A stretch of 64,000 nucleotides of DNA from Acidobacteriota bacterium (GCA_019239425.1 JAFAZX010000095.1:62001-126000); one strand, 5' to 3'; numbered from the stretch's first letter, positions 30,273 to 38,779 are shown. A program made the numbers and translations. The notes: generated by a model not told the origin, from the letters alone.

Positions 30273-30847
30273 CGGCGTCCTCCGATCTTCCCGTAGACCC
30301 TCGTGAACTCTTTCCGCCCGCGCGCGATCAAGCTTCCCACGTTCGCCTCGTTGAGGTTGAGCGTCTGCGCGATCTCCCTGTAGGAGAGCCCCTGCTGCTT
30401 GAGCAGGAGGCAACTGCGCATCGGCTCCTTGACCTGCGCCAGCGCCCGGCGCGCCTCTTCGATTTCAGTCCGGCGCTCGTAGTCGGCCTCGATGCCGACC
30501 GGCTCGGAGCCGCCGCCGACCGTGGCGGCGACCGCGAACTCCTCCTCGCGCGCGCCCGTCCGGCCGCGGCCGCGGATGGCGTTGAGCGCCGTGTTCGAGG
30601 CGACGCGCAGAAGCCAGGGCCGGACGTGCTCCTCGTTCTTGAGCGAGCCGAGGTGCTGGTAGAGCTTGAGGAAGACCTCCTGGGTCACGTCCTCGGCCAG
30701 CCCGGCGTCGCGGACGAGCGCGTAGGCGGCGCGGAAGACGGCGCGGTGGTGCAGGGTGAAAGCTTCGTCGAAGCTCGGGGCCGCCTGCGCCGCCTGAACC
30801 GTCTCTGGCACTGAGTTAATCAAAGCTTCTGCCGCTCGTTCGCTCAT
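30269..30847 (-). CDS. ECF-type RNA polymerase sigma factor
   Basis: 192 residues from ATG 30847 (a GTG six codons earlier is possible). Region 2 is visible as LHHRAVFRAAYALVRDAGLA then EDVTQEVFLKLYQHL and the basic RPWLLRVASNTALNAIRGRG. Region 4 is the helix-turn-helix LSYREIAQTLNLNEANVGSL then IARGRKEF. It heads the operon with its anti-sigma factor and three DUF4097 genes, the likely regulon core. It probably autoregulates from the region just upstream, which is unusually repeat-rich. Confidence 0.95.
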   Translation of the reverse strand: MSERAAEALINSVPETVQAAQAAPSFDEAFTLHHRAVFRAAYALVRDAGLAEDVTQEVFLKLYQHLGSLKNEEHVRPWLLRVASNTALNAIRGRGRTGAREEEFAVAATVGGGSEPVGIEADYERRTEIEEARRALAQVKEPMRSCLLLKQQGLSYREIAQTLNLNEANVGSLIARGRKEFTRVYGKIGGRR

Positions 30848-30982
30848 TCGGCCACTCTCAACCACCTAAACACCGCCGCAAAAACGTTTGTGGCACTTAA
30901 TTTTAGCAGAAACCGCCCGACCCGACCCCGCGATTCCGCCCGCCGCCGCAAAACAGTACACCCGCCCACCTCCTTCGAGATT

Positions 30983-31234
30983 CCAAGAGTGAAATTTCCC
31001 TCTCCGAGACTCAAAATTCCGTCTCCGAGAGTCAACGTTGACTCTCCGAGACGGAACGATGGGTCTCAAAGAGTGAAATTTGGGTCTCGGAGAGCCATCG
31101 ATGACTCTCGGAGAGTCAACGTTTCTTCTCCGAGATGGAACGATGGGTCTCGGAGAGTCAGCGCTGACTCTCCGGGACGGAAAGACGGGTCTCCGAGACG
31201 GAATGTCGGGTCTCGGAGAGTGAAAGTTCCGCCT
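30983..31234. repeat. 21-bp tandem array of palindromic units (12 copies)
   Basis: Twelve consecutive 21-base units share the core (T)CTC(C/G)GAGA while the 10-11 bases between cores vary. Adjacent units often form palindromes whose centres differ but stay self-complementary: GAGAGTCAACGTTGACTCTC (20 bp, perfect), GGAGAGTCAGCGCTGACTCT plus CC, and a near-perfect one centred on ATCGAT. A period of 21 bases is two helical turns. Confidence 0.85.
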
Positions 31235-31245
31235 CTGAGTCCGGA

Positions 31246-31344
31246 AAAACAGTACCGCGAGCGGTGGCGAGCGGGTGCGCGCCGCGACGGACGGCCCGGG
31301 CGCCGCATCGCCGACCCGCTCGCTACGGCTCGCGGTACTGTTTT
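31246..31344. repeat. 31-bp inverted repeat upstream of hemE
   Basis: 31246-31276 pairs with 31314-31344 with two mismatches; the outer word is AAAACAGTACCGCGAGC. A further direct copy of AAAACAGTAC lies at 30950-30959, so the 21-bp array is bracketed by this word. Confidence 0.75.
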
Positions 31345-31404
31345 CGCGCCATTAACTGCTATATTGTCCGCGCGCGGACGGCAAATTAACCCCGAGAGGC
31401 ACGG

Positions 31405-32478
31405 ATGAGCGAGGCGAGGAAGAGCACGGGCGGTCTCCAACTTACCCAAGAGCTGCGCGACAGCCCCTTCATGCGCGCGTGCCGGCGCGAGCAGGTGCCG
31501 TACACGCCCGTCTGGCTGATGCGACAGGCCGGGCGCTACATGAAGGAGTACCGCGACGTGCGCGCCCGGCACTCCTTCCTTGAGATGTGCAAGCAGCCCG
31601 AGGTCGCCTCCGAAGTCACCGTCTACGCCGCGCACCGCCTGAACGTTGACGCCGCCATCATCTTCGCCGACATCCTCCTCATCGTCGAGCCGATGGGGCT
31701 CGAACTCGAATTCGCCAAGGGCGAAGGCCCCGTCATCCACAACCCCGTCCGCTCAGGGAAAGACGTTGACCGCGTCCGCGAGGTCGAGGACGTGTCTTCT
31801 TTAGATTACGTCTACGAGGCCGTCCGCATCACGCGCCGGGAGTTGAAGGCCGACCTCCCGCTGATAGGCTTCTGCGGCGCGCCCTTCACCCTCGCCTCCT
31901 ACATCTGCGAGGGCGGCGGCTCGAAGAACTACGTCAACACCAAGCGCCTGATGTACACAGACCCCGGCGCCTGGCACGCGCTCATGTCGAAGATCGCCCG
32001 CGCCCTCTCCCTCTACCTCAACGCGCAGGTCGAGGCGGGCGCGCAGGCCGTCCAGATTTTCGACTCGTGGGTCGGCGCCTTAAGCCCCGACGACTACCGC
32101 GAGTACGTCCTCCCGCACACGCGCGAAGTCATCCGGGGCGTCACTTCGGGCGTCCCCGTCATACACTTCGGCACCGGCACGGCGACGCTTCTGGAACTTC
32201 AGAAGGAGGCCGGCGGCGACGTGATCGGCCTCGACTGGCGCGTGCGTCTGGACGAGGCGTGGGCGCGGCTCGGCGACGTGGCCGTGCAGGGCAACTTCGA
32301 CTCCGTCGCGCTCTTCACGAATCCCGACATCGTCCGACAAAGGGCCAAGGATATTCTCGAACAGGCCGCCAACCGCCCCGGCCACATCTTCAACCTCGGC
32401 CACGGCATCCTCCCCGAGACGCCCGTCGAAAACGTTGTCGCTTTAGTTGAAGCCGTCCACGAGCTGAGCCGGAGGTAG
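31405..32478 (+). CDS. hemE: Uroporphyrinogen decarboxylase
   Basis: 357-residue cytoplasmic enzyme that removes four carboxyl groups from uroporphyrinogen III to give coproporphyrinogen III. The signature RQAGRYMKEYRDVRARHSFL is near residue 30 and GFCGAPFTLASYICEGGGSK near 155; FDSWVGALSP and HFGTGTATLL complete the active-site barrel. Length is normal. It opens a hemE-hemH-hemY set with gaps of 12 and 8 bases, a compact operon. The ATG has GAGAGG nearby. Confidence 0.97.
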   Translation: MSEARKSTGGLQLTQELRDSPFMRACRREQVPYTPVWLMRQAGRYMKEYRDVRARHSFLEMCKQPEVASEVTVYAAHRLNVDAAIIFADILLIVEPMGLELEFAKGEGPVIHNPVRSGKDVDRVREVEDVSSLDYVYEAVRITRRELKADLPLIGFCGAPFTLASYICEGGGSKNYVNTKRLMYTDPGAWHALMSKIARALSLYLNAQVEAGAQAVQIFDSWVGALSPDDYREYVLPHTREVIRGVTSGVPVIHFGTGTATLLELQKEAGGDVIGLDWRVRLDEAWARLGDVAVQGNFDSVALFTNPDIVRQRAKDILEQAANRPGHIFNLGHGILPETPVENVVALVEAVHELSRR

Positions 32479-32490
32479 AGACCCGACCCG

Positions 32491-33546
32491 ATGAATCAGA
32501 CCTACGACGCGCTGCTGGTCGTCTCCTTCGGCGGCCCCGAGGGCTTGGACGACGTGATGCCCTTCCTCGCCAACGTCCTGCGCGGCCGCAACGTCCCCGA
32601 GTCGCGCATGCGCGAGGTCGCGCACCATTACGAGCTGTTCGGCGGCGTGAGCCCCATCAACGGGCAGAACCGCCGGTTGATTGCTGCCTTAGAACAGGAG
32701 CTTGAACGCGAAGGCCCGCGCCTGCGCGTCTACTGGGGCAACCGCAACTGGCACCCCCTGCTCGCCGACACGCTCCGGCAGATGCGCGACGACGGTATTA
32801 AGAACGCGCTCGCCTTCGTCACCTCGGCCTACAGCTCCTACTCCGGCTGCCGCCAGTACCGCGAGGACATCGAGCGCGCGCGCGCGGCCGTCGGCGAAGG
32901 CGCGCCGCGCGTCGAGAAGCTGCGCGCCTTCTACAACCACCCCGGCTTCGTCGGCCCGAACGTCGAAAATCTGCGCGCGGCGCTGGGGCAGATTCCCGAA
33001 GGGCGGCGCGCGGCGGCGCGCGTGGCCTTCACGGCGCACAGCGTCCCCGCCGCGATGGCCGCCGGCTGCGACTACGAGCGCCAACTGCTCGAAACCTGCC
33101 GCCTCGTCGCGGAGGGCGCGGGCGCCGAGAACTGGCGCCTCGTCTTTCAAAGCCGCTCGGGGCCGCCGACGCAAGCCTGGCTCGAACCCGACATCCTCGA
33201 ACACCTGCGCGCGCTGAAAGGCGAGGGCGTCGCGGACGTGGTCGTCGCGCCGGTCGGCTTCATCTCCGACCACATGGAGGTGCTCTACGACCTCGACACG
33301 GAGGCGCGGCAACTCTCCGAAGAACTTGGCGTCAACATGATTCGCGCGGCGACGGTCGGCGCGCACCCCGACTTCGTCCGCATGATCCGCGAGCTGCTCA
33401 TCGAGCGGCTCGACCCGGCCGCCCCGCGCCGTGCGCTCGGCACCTTCGGGCCTTCGCACGACGTGTGTGCGGTTGACTGCTGCCTGCCGGGCTCGTCGCG
33501 ACCTTCTATTAAGCCTGAGAGCAATTCTGTGGTAAACCGCCCTTAA
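32491..33546 (+). CDS. hemH: Ferrochelatase, probably of the [2Fe-2S] type
   Basis: 351 residues, inserts iron into the porphyrin ring. The N-terminal LLVVSFGGPEGLDDVMPFL, the YSSYSGCRQYRED block (Cys120), the metal-site His183 in FTAHSVP and the Glu-containing C-terminal block (GFISDHMEVLYDLD) are all present. Cys326, Cys330 and Cys331 form a C-terminal CVxxCC-like cluster motif that, with Cys120, matches the layout of cluster-containing ferrochelatases. Whether the substrate is protoporphyrin or coproporphyrin is not settled by sequence; position next to hemY is compatible with either. Confidence 0.94.
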   Translation: MNQTYDALLVVSFGGPEGLDDVMPFLANVLRGRNVPESRMREVAHHYELFGGVSPINGQNRRLIAALEQELEREGPRLRVYWGNRNWHPLLADTLRQMRDDGIKNALAFVTSAYSSYSGCRQYREDIERARAAVGEGAPRVEKLRAFYNHPGFVGPNVENLRAALGQIPEGRRAAARVAFTAHSVPAAMAAGCDYERQLLETCRLVAEGAGAENWRLVFQSRSGPPTQAWLEPDILEHLRALKGEGVADVVVAPVGFISDHMEVLYDLDTEARQLSEELGVNMIRAATVGAHPDFVRMIRELLIERLDPAAPRRALGTFGPSHDVCAVDCCLPGSSRPSIKPESNSVVNRP

Positions 33547-33554
33547 CTTTCACG

Positions 33555-35021
33555 TTGGTCGAAGAGATTTCAAACAGGCGTCGGGTTGTCATCGTCGGCG
33601 GGGGCGTCAGCGGCCTCGCCGCCGCGCACCGCCTCGTCGAATTACAGTTGGAAGACAGTGCAATCGAAGTCGTCCTGCTCGAAGCCTCGAACCGTTTGGG
33701 CGGGACTGTCCGCACGCACCGCCGCGACGGCTTTCTCATCGAGGGCGGCCCCGACTCCTTCATCTCCGAGAAGCCCGAGGCGCTCGCACTCGCCAAACGC
33801 CTCGGCCTCGCCGAACGCGTCATCGGCACCGGCGAACAGCACCGGCGCAGCTTCGTCGTGCGCGGGGGCCGCCTGCGGCCGACGCCCGAGGGCTTCCAAC
33901 TGCTCGCGCCCTCGCGCATGCTCCCCTTCCTCACCACGGACATCTTCACCTGGCGCGGCAAGGCCCGCATGGCGCTCGACCTCTTGCTGCCGCGACGCAA
34001 GGGCGCGAACGGGCGCGACGACGAGAGCCTCGCCGCCTTCGTCCGCCGCCGCTTCGGGCGCGAAGCACTCGAACGCATGGCGCAGCCGATGGTCGGCGGC
34101 ATCTACACGGCCGACCCGGAAGTCCTCTCTCTGCGTGCCACGATGCCGCGCTTCCTTGAGATGGAGCGGCGCGACCGCAGCCTCATCCTCTCGATGTGGA
34201 AGGCCGGCCGGCGCGCCAACGAGGCCGCGCGCCACGGGCGCGGCGCGAGCGGCGCGCGCTACAGCCTCTTCCTCTCCTTCGACGAAGGCACGCAGGTGCT
34301 CACCGACACGCTGGCCGCGCGCCTGCCCGAAGGCTGCACACGCCTGAACACGAAGGTCACGTCGCTCCGCCCCGAAGGCGGCGCGCGCCGCTGGTCTTTG
34401 CAGACCGACGCGGGTGAGACTTTCGAGGCCGACGCCGTCTGCCTCGCGCTCCCCGCCTACGCCGCGGCGCGCCTGCTGCGCGAGACGGACGACGCGCTGG
34501 CCGACGAGCTGGACGCGATACCCTACGCCTCGACCGCGACGGTCAACCTCGCCTACAGGCGCGAAGACATCCCGCACCCGCTCGACGGCTTCGGCTTCGT
34601 CGTCCCCTTCGTCGAGCGCCGCGCGACGCTGGCCTGCACCTTCAGCAGCGTCAAGTTCCCTTCCCGCGCGCCCGCGGGCCACGCACTGCTGCGCGCCTTC
34701 GTCGGCGGCGCGCTCCAGCCGGACATGTTCGGGCTTGACGAAGACCGCATGGTCGAGGCCGTCCGCCGCGACCTCCGCGACCTGCTCGGCGTCGAGGCGC
34801 CGCCGCTCTTCGCCCACGTCGAACGTTGGCCGCGCTCGATGGCGCAGTACCACCTCGGCCACACGGCGCGCGTCGCGCGCATCCGCGAACTCACCGGCCG
34901 CCTCCCAGCCCTCGCCCTCTGCGGCAACGCCTACGAAGGCGCCGGCCTCCCCGACTGCGTCCGCGGCGGCGAGTCCGCGGCCGCATCCATCTTGAAAGCT
35001 CTCGACCCTGCTCAACCCTGA
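33555..35021 (+). CDS. hemY: Protoporphyrinogen/coproporphyrinogen oxidase (FAD, HemY type)
   Basis: 488-residue oxygen-dependent flavoprotein that aromatises the porphyrinogen. The dinucleotide motif VVIVGGGVSGLAAAHRL begins near residue 10 and is followed by EASNRLGGTVRTHRRDGFLI and EGGPDSFISEKPEALALA, both diagnostic. A C-terminal second FAD motif (LALCGNAYEGAGLPDCVRGG) is intact. The TTG start has no visible Shine-Dalgarno, so the exact first residue is uncertain. In hemEHY operons of the coproporphyrin-dependent route this enzyme acts on coproporphyrinogen; a HemQ gene would be needed and is not in this window. Confidence 0.93.
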   Translation: MVEEISNRRRVVIVGGGVSGLAAAHRLVELQLEDSAIEVVLLEASNRLGGTVRTHRRDGFLIEGGPDSFISEKPEALALAKRLGLAERVIGTGEQHRRSFVVRGGRLRPTPEGFQLLAPSRMLPFLTTDIFTWRGKARMALDLLLPRRKGANGRDDESLAAFVRRRFGREALERMAQPMVGGIYTADPEVLSLRATMPRFLEMERRDRSLILSMWKAGRRANEAARHGRGASGARYSLFLSFDEGTQVLTDTLAARLPEGCTRLNTKVTSLRPEGGARRWSLQTDAGETFEADAVCLALPAYAAARLLRETDDALADELDAIPYASTATVNLAYRREDIPHPLDGFGFVVPFVERRATLACTFSSVKFPSRAPAGHALLRAFVGGALQPDMFGLDEDRMVEAVRRDLRDLLGVEAPPLFAHVERWPRSMAQYHLGHTARVARIRELTGRLPALALCGNAYEGAGLPDCVRGGESAAASILKALDPAQP

Positions 35022-35038
35022 CCTCTCCCCTTGCGCCT

Positions 35039-35779
35039 ATGGAAGATAAAGTAGAAGAGACGTACGACCGGCGCTGCGCGGACGTGTACGACCAGTGGTT
35101 CGGGTATTTCGACGAGGCGGCCGTTGACGTGCTGGAAGAGTTGGCGGGCGGCGGGCGCGCTTTGGAGTTGGGGATTGGGACGGGGCTGGTGGCGCTGCCG
35201 CTGGCGGCGCGGGGCGTCGAGGTGCACGGCATCGACGCGTCGCCGGAGATGGTGGCGGCGCTCAGGGCGAAGCCGGGTGGCGAGCGTTTGCCGGTGACGA
35301 TGGGCGACTTCGCCGATGTCAACGTCGAGGGCGAGTTCTTGCTCGTCTACGTCGTCTACAACACCCTCTTCGCGTTGCAGACGCAGGAGGAGCAGGTGCG
35401 CTGCTTCCGGGGCGTCGCCGCGCGGCTCGCGCCGGGCGGGGCGTTCGTCGTCGAAGCCTTCGTCCCAGACCTCGCGCAGTTGAGCGCCGGCCGCGGCGTG
35501 CGCCTCCTGCACATGACCGACGAACGCGTCGGCATCAGAGTCTTCGAACACGACCCCGTCGGGCAGAAGCTCAGGAGCCGGCACGTCGTCTTCAAAGACG
35601 GCGGCACGCGCGTCTTTCCCGTCGAGGTGCGCTACGCGTGGCCTTCGGAGCTGGACTTGATGGCGCGGCTGGCGGGCCTGCGCCTGCGCGCGCGCTGGGG
35701 CGACTGGCGGCGCGGCGCGTTCGGCGCGCAGAGCGAGAAGCACGTCTCCGTCTACGAGCGGCCGGCCCGAGCGTCCTGA
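35039..35779 (+). CDS. Class I SAM-dependent methyltransferase
   Basis: 246 residues. The start at ATG 35039 is chosen over a longer frame that overlaps hemY. SAM-binding motif I is ALELGIGTGLVALPLAARGV (near 40-60), motif II is VHGIDASPEMVAAL, and the motif IV region is LLVYVVYNTLFAL with no catalytic signature that names a substrate. The C-terminal 90 residues are a mixed domain ending SEKHVSVYERP. Seventeen bases separate it from hemY. Substrate unknown. Confidence 0.88.
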   Translation: MEDKVEETYDRRCADVYDQWFGYFDEAAVDVLEELAGGGRALELGIGTGLVALPLAARGVEVHGIDASPEMVAALRAKPGGERLPVTMGDFADVNVEGEFLLVYVVYNTLFALQTQEEQVRCFRGVAARLAPGGAFVVEAFVPDLAQLSAGRGVRLLHMTDERVGIRVFEHDPVGQKLRSRHVVFKDGGTRVFPVEVRYAWPSELDLMARLAGLRLRARWGDWRRGAFGAQSEKHVSVYERPARAS

Positions 35780-35781
35780 AG

Positions 35782-37116
35782 ATGAAGAGAGGCACAGCGC
35801 TTCAAGTCGGTCGGCTCACGCTGGCCGCGGCCCTCCTCCTCGCGGCCGCGCTCTTGCACGGAGCCGCGGCGCAGTCCGGCCGCATCATCCCGAAGCAGAC
35901 GCCGACGCCCACCCCCTCGCCCACGCCGCAGGTCGAAGAGCCGCGCTTCGTCCCCGACCCCAACGCGGAGAAGTACCGTCTGGTCTTCGCGACGCGCCAC
36001 CAGGGGAGTTTCTCCCTCCGCGGCGACGACGAGCTGACGCTGGCGCGGCGCTCCGCCTTCGACAACTTCACCGAGAACCTGAACAAGGCAGGCGCCGAAG
36101 GCTACAGGGTCGTCACCTCTCTGAAGGGCGACCCGGCCGTCGTCGCGCTCGGCACACAGCAGTTCGAGTACGCCTGGACGGAGACGGCCGCGCGCGACGA
36201 GTTCTCCAAGCCGGGCTTCGCGGGGACGTACGCGCAGCTGGCGAAGAAGGGGTTTCGTCTCGCCGCGCACTCGCTCATCTACGGCTACTGCGAACCCCTC
36301 TACCCCTACCCCTGCGACTACAGGGACTTCTTCCTCTTCGAGCGGCGGAAGGGCGACGAAGCGCCGCGCGAGTTCAAGTCCGTGGACACGGAGCGCGGCG
36401 CGGCGAAGAGGAAGGGGGCGACGCAGGGGGACGTGCTGACGGACGCCGTCAGGGCCAGGCTCGCCGAAGGCTTCTACCCCGCGCACCCACTCTCCAAATC
36501 GGAGATCGTGCTCGAACGCGAGCCGCCCGTGCCCGCGCTCGCGGAGGCGGGCACGGAGGTGCGCGTCGTCCGCTCCGACTCCTTCTGGGAGCGCGACGAG
36601 CTGCCGAAGAAGGTCAACGAGCTGGCGCGGCAGGGCTTCAGGCTGGCGCTCGCCGACTACGAGATCGCCGTGATGTACCGGCGCCCCGGCGCGGCGCCGC
36701 CGCTCGGCTACGTCTGGCTGAGCACCTCGAAGAAGGATTTCGAGAAGAATTTGGCCGCGCTGCAAGAGGGCGGCGCCGTCTTCCGCATGTCCTACCCCGA
36801 CTCCGACGGCATCCGCAGAACGCTCGTCTTCGAGCAGGGGCCGGCGGGTGAAGGCGCGCGGCGCGAGTACAGGGTCTTGCGGTTTGAGCTACAGACGCGC
36901 GAGCACGCCGACGAGCAGGTCGTGGAGACGACGTTCGCCCCTTCGTCCGCTCAGGCGCAGAAGGAGCTGAACCGCCTCGCGGCCGAGGGCTTCGTCGTCC
37001 TCGCCCTCTTCGAGGGCGACAAGTTCCAGTTCACGAAGCCGGGCAAGGGGCGCGAGGGCCTTGTCTCCGAGGAGTTCGGCGTCCTGCTTGAGCGTAAGGC
37101 AGTAGCCCGACCGTGA
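35782..37116 (+). CDS. Secreted repeat protein of unknown function
   Basis: 444 residues with a signal peptide (about 1-30, ending LLHGAAAQSG) and a Thr/Pro linker (PTPTPSPTP). The rest holds about four copies of a small domain recognisable by NKAGAEGYRVV, AKKGFRLAAH, ARQGFRLALAD and AAEGFVVLALF, each preceded by a charged helix, which is reminiscent of DUF4177-type modules. It begins two bases after the methyltransferase stop. Its last codons (Ala-Arg-Pro-stop) lie inside the left arm of an inverted repeat, so the original C-terminus may have been replaced. Confidence 0.75.
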   Translation: MKRGTALQVGRLTLAAALLLAAALLHGAAAQSGRIIPKQTPTPTPSPTPQVEEPRFVPDPNAEKYRLVFATRHQGSFSLRGDDELTLARRSAFDNFTENLNKAGAEGYRVVTSLKGDPAVVALGTQQFEYAWTETAARDEFSKPGFAGTYAQLAKKGFRLAAHSLIYGYCEPLYPYPCDYRDFFLFERRKGDEAPREFKSVDTERGAAKRKGATQGDVLTDAVRARLAEGFYPAHPLSKSEIVLEREPPVPALAEAGTEVRVVRSDSFWERDELPKKVNELARQGFRLALADYEIAVMYRRPGAAPPLGYVWLSTSKKDFEKNLAALQEGGAVFRMSYPDSDGIRRTLVFEQGPAGEGARREYRVLRFELQTREHADEQVVETTFAPSSAQAQKELNRLAAEGFVVLALFEGDKFQFTKPGKGREGLVSEEFGVLLERKAVARP

Positions 37117-37275
37117 GGGCGGGCGTCAGGGAAGGCAAAAGGCAAAAATGAAGACGACGGCCCGCGGCTCTCGTTTTCACTTTTGCCTTTTGCCCTTTGC
37201 CTTTTGCCTTTACACCCACACCCTCCCTCACGGTCGGGCTTCCGCCTCTGCTGTAGTCCGCTGCCTTTTGCCTTC
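37101..37275. repeat. Composite cassette: 15-bp inverted repeat plus GGCAAAA heptamers
   Basis: GCCCGACCGTGAGGG (37105-37119) is repeated in inverse at 37225-37239. Inside are GGCAAAA heptamers on the left (37133-37148) and TTTTGCC units on the right (37183-37211). A further TTTTGCC copy is at about 37263. The whole block fills the gap between two rightward genes. Confidence 0.8.
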
Positions 37276-37338
37276 GCCGTCGGACTCCTTTAAGCTGCAC
37301 CTGCTTTCACATCAAAGATAAATCTCTCGGCGGCGCAC

Positions 37339-38700
37339 TTGGGCAAGGAAGGACTGGTCATCGTCGGCGGCGTCGCGGCCGGGCTCGCGGCGGCGATGGA
37401 GGCGAGGCGCCACGCGCCCGACCTGCCCGTCAACGTCTTCGAGCGCACGGGCGACATCTCCTACGGAGCCTGCGGGCTCCCTTACGTCGTCGCCGGGCTC
37501 ATCCCCTCGCCCGACTCGCTCGTCCTACACACGCCCGAATACTTCCGCGAGCGACACTCGATTGAGGTCAAGCTCAACTGCGAGGCCGTCGAACTGCTCC
37601 CCTCGAAATCGGTCTTGCGCGTGCGCGACGGCGAGGGCGAGCGCGAGGTCGGTTACGACTCGCTCGTGCTCGCGACCGGCGCCGCGGCCGTCTGCCCGCC
37701 GCTGCCCGGCCGCGACCTCGAAGGCGTCTTCGTGCTGCGCCACATGCGCGACGGCCGTCGGATGCTCCGCTACTTTGAAGAGGCGCGGCCGCGCACCGCG
37801 GTCGTCGTCGGCGCCGGCTACATCGGGCTTGAGATGGCCGAGGCGTTCAGAGCGCGCGGCCTCAACACGACGCTCGTCGAAGCCTCCGACCGCGTGATGG
37901 GCGCGCTGGGCGGGCGCGCACGCGACGCGGTCGCCGACGAGCTGCGCGCGGGCGTCGTCGAGGTTCTGTTCGGCGAGCGCGTCTCGGCCTTCGAAGGTCG
38001 GGGCACACGCGTGGAACGTGTGCTGACGGAGTCGGGTCGCGCGCTCGCGGCGGACGTGGTCTCAATCGGCGTCGGCGTGCGCCCCGAAGTGGCGCTGGCG
38101 GTGGCGGCCGGGATTGAGGTCGGCGAGAGCGGCGCCGTCCGCACCGACGAGCGGCAGCGGACGAGCGCGCCCGGCGTCTACGCCGCGGGCGACTGCTGCG
38201 AGGTGCTCAACAAAGTCTCCGGCCGCCGCGTGTGGCATCCGCTCGGCCAACCGGCCGTCAGACAGGGCTGGGTCGCCGGCGCCAACGCCGCCGGGCGCGA
38301 CTCCTCGCCCGAAGCGCGCTACGCCGGTGTCGTCGGCACGAACGCCGTCAAGGTCTTCGGCCTGGAGGTCGCGCGCACGGGGCTCTCTTTAGAGGAGGCT
38401 CTTGAGGCGGGGTTTGAAGCTTTGGAAGTCGAGAGCGAATCGCACACGCGCGCGGGCTACTACCCGGGCGGCTCAAAGATTCTGACGCGCGTGGTCGCGG
38501 ACGCGCGGGGGCGCCTGCTCGGCGCGCAGTTGGTCGGGCGCGAGGGCGTCGCGCAGCGCGTCAACGTCTTCGCCGCCGCGCTCCACGCCGGGCTCAAGGT
38601 GGACGAAGTGGAGCGCTTCGACCTCGCCTACGCCCCGCCCTTCGCGCCGACCATCGACCCGATTATCCGAGCGGCACACGAGGCTCGGAAGAAAGGCTGA
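37339..38700 (+). CDS. FAD/NAD(P)-dependent oxidoreductase of the CoA-disulfide reductase / NADH oxidase family
   Basis: 453 residues. FAD motif VIVGGVAAGLAAAMEARR opens the protein, and the redox Cys lies in SYGACGLPYVVAG near residue 44, the family's single active cysteine. The NAD(P) motif TAVVVGAGYIGLEMAEAF is near residue 155, and the second FAD motif APGVYAAGDCCEV near 275. The C-terminal dimer domain carries a Tyr pair in RAGYYPGG. TTG is used as start. Likely reduces CoA disulfide, coenzyme polysulfide or O2 at the cost of NAD(P)H; these cannot be told apart here. Confidence 0.9.
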   Translation: MGKEGLVIVGGVAAGLAAAMEARRHAPDLPVNVFERTGDISYGACGLPYVVAGLIPSPDSLVLHTPEYFRERHSIEVKLNCEAVELLPSKSVLRVRDGEGEREVGYDSLVLATGAAAVCPPLPGRDLEGVFVLRHMRDGRRMLRYFEEARPRTAVVVGAGYIGLEMAEAFRARGLNTTLVEASDRVMGALGGRARDAVADELRAGVVEVLFGERVSAFEGRGTRVERVLTESGRALAADVVSIGVGVRPEVALAVAAGIEVGESGAVRTDERQRTSAPGVYAAGDCCEVLNKVSGRRVWHPLGQPAVRQGWVAGANAAGRDSSPEARYAGVVGTNAVKVFGLEVARTGLSLEEALEAGFEALEVESESHTRAGYYPGGSKILTRVVADARGRLLGAQLVGREGVAQRVNVFAAALHAGLKVDEVERFDLAYAPPFAPTIDPIIRAAHEARKKG

Positions 38701-38713
38701 AACGTCCGGAACG

Positions 38714-38760
38714 AAAAGGGAGGGCGCGTACTCTGTTAAGAGTCGCGCCCTCCCTCTTTA
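38714..38760. terminator. Bidirectional terminator hairpin
   Basis: GGGAGGGCGCG and CGCGCCCTCCC, with ACTCT/AGAGT inside, form a long stem flanked by A-rich and T-rich ends. It lies between convergent genes (flavoprotein and atpE). Confidence 0.85.
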
Positions 38761-38779
38761 ACGCCCGAACGTCCCCGCG

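Larger units (their letters stand above)
30848..31404. other. Divergent, repeat-rich intergenic region
   Basis: 557 bases between the leftward sigma gene and rightward hemE. It contains a 12-unit 21-bp tandem array, three copies of AAAACAGTAC and a 31-bp inverted repeat. A TATATT at 31360-31365 is the best -10 candidate for hemE. A frame reads through the array, but its product is a low-complexity translation of the repeat and I do not call it a gene. Confidence 0.6.

Noticed and set aside
30983..31234. CRISPR array
   Set aside because: Repeat units are 21 bases with no unique spacers of constant length, and no cas genes are present.
30890..31408. A 172-codon plus-strand frame through the 21-bp array, ending at the hemE start
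   Set aside because: The product is mainly a translation of the 21-base repeat (seven-residue units such as PRVNVDS); minus-strand frames are open too because 21 is a multiple of three. No Shine-Dalgarno or family resemblance.
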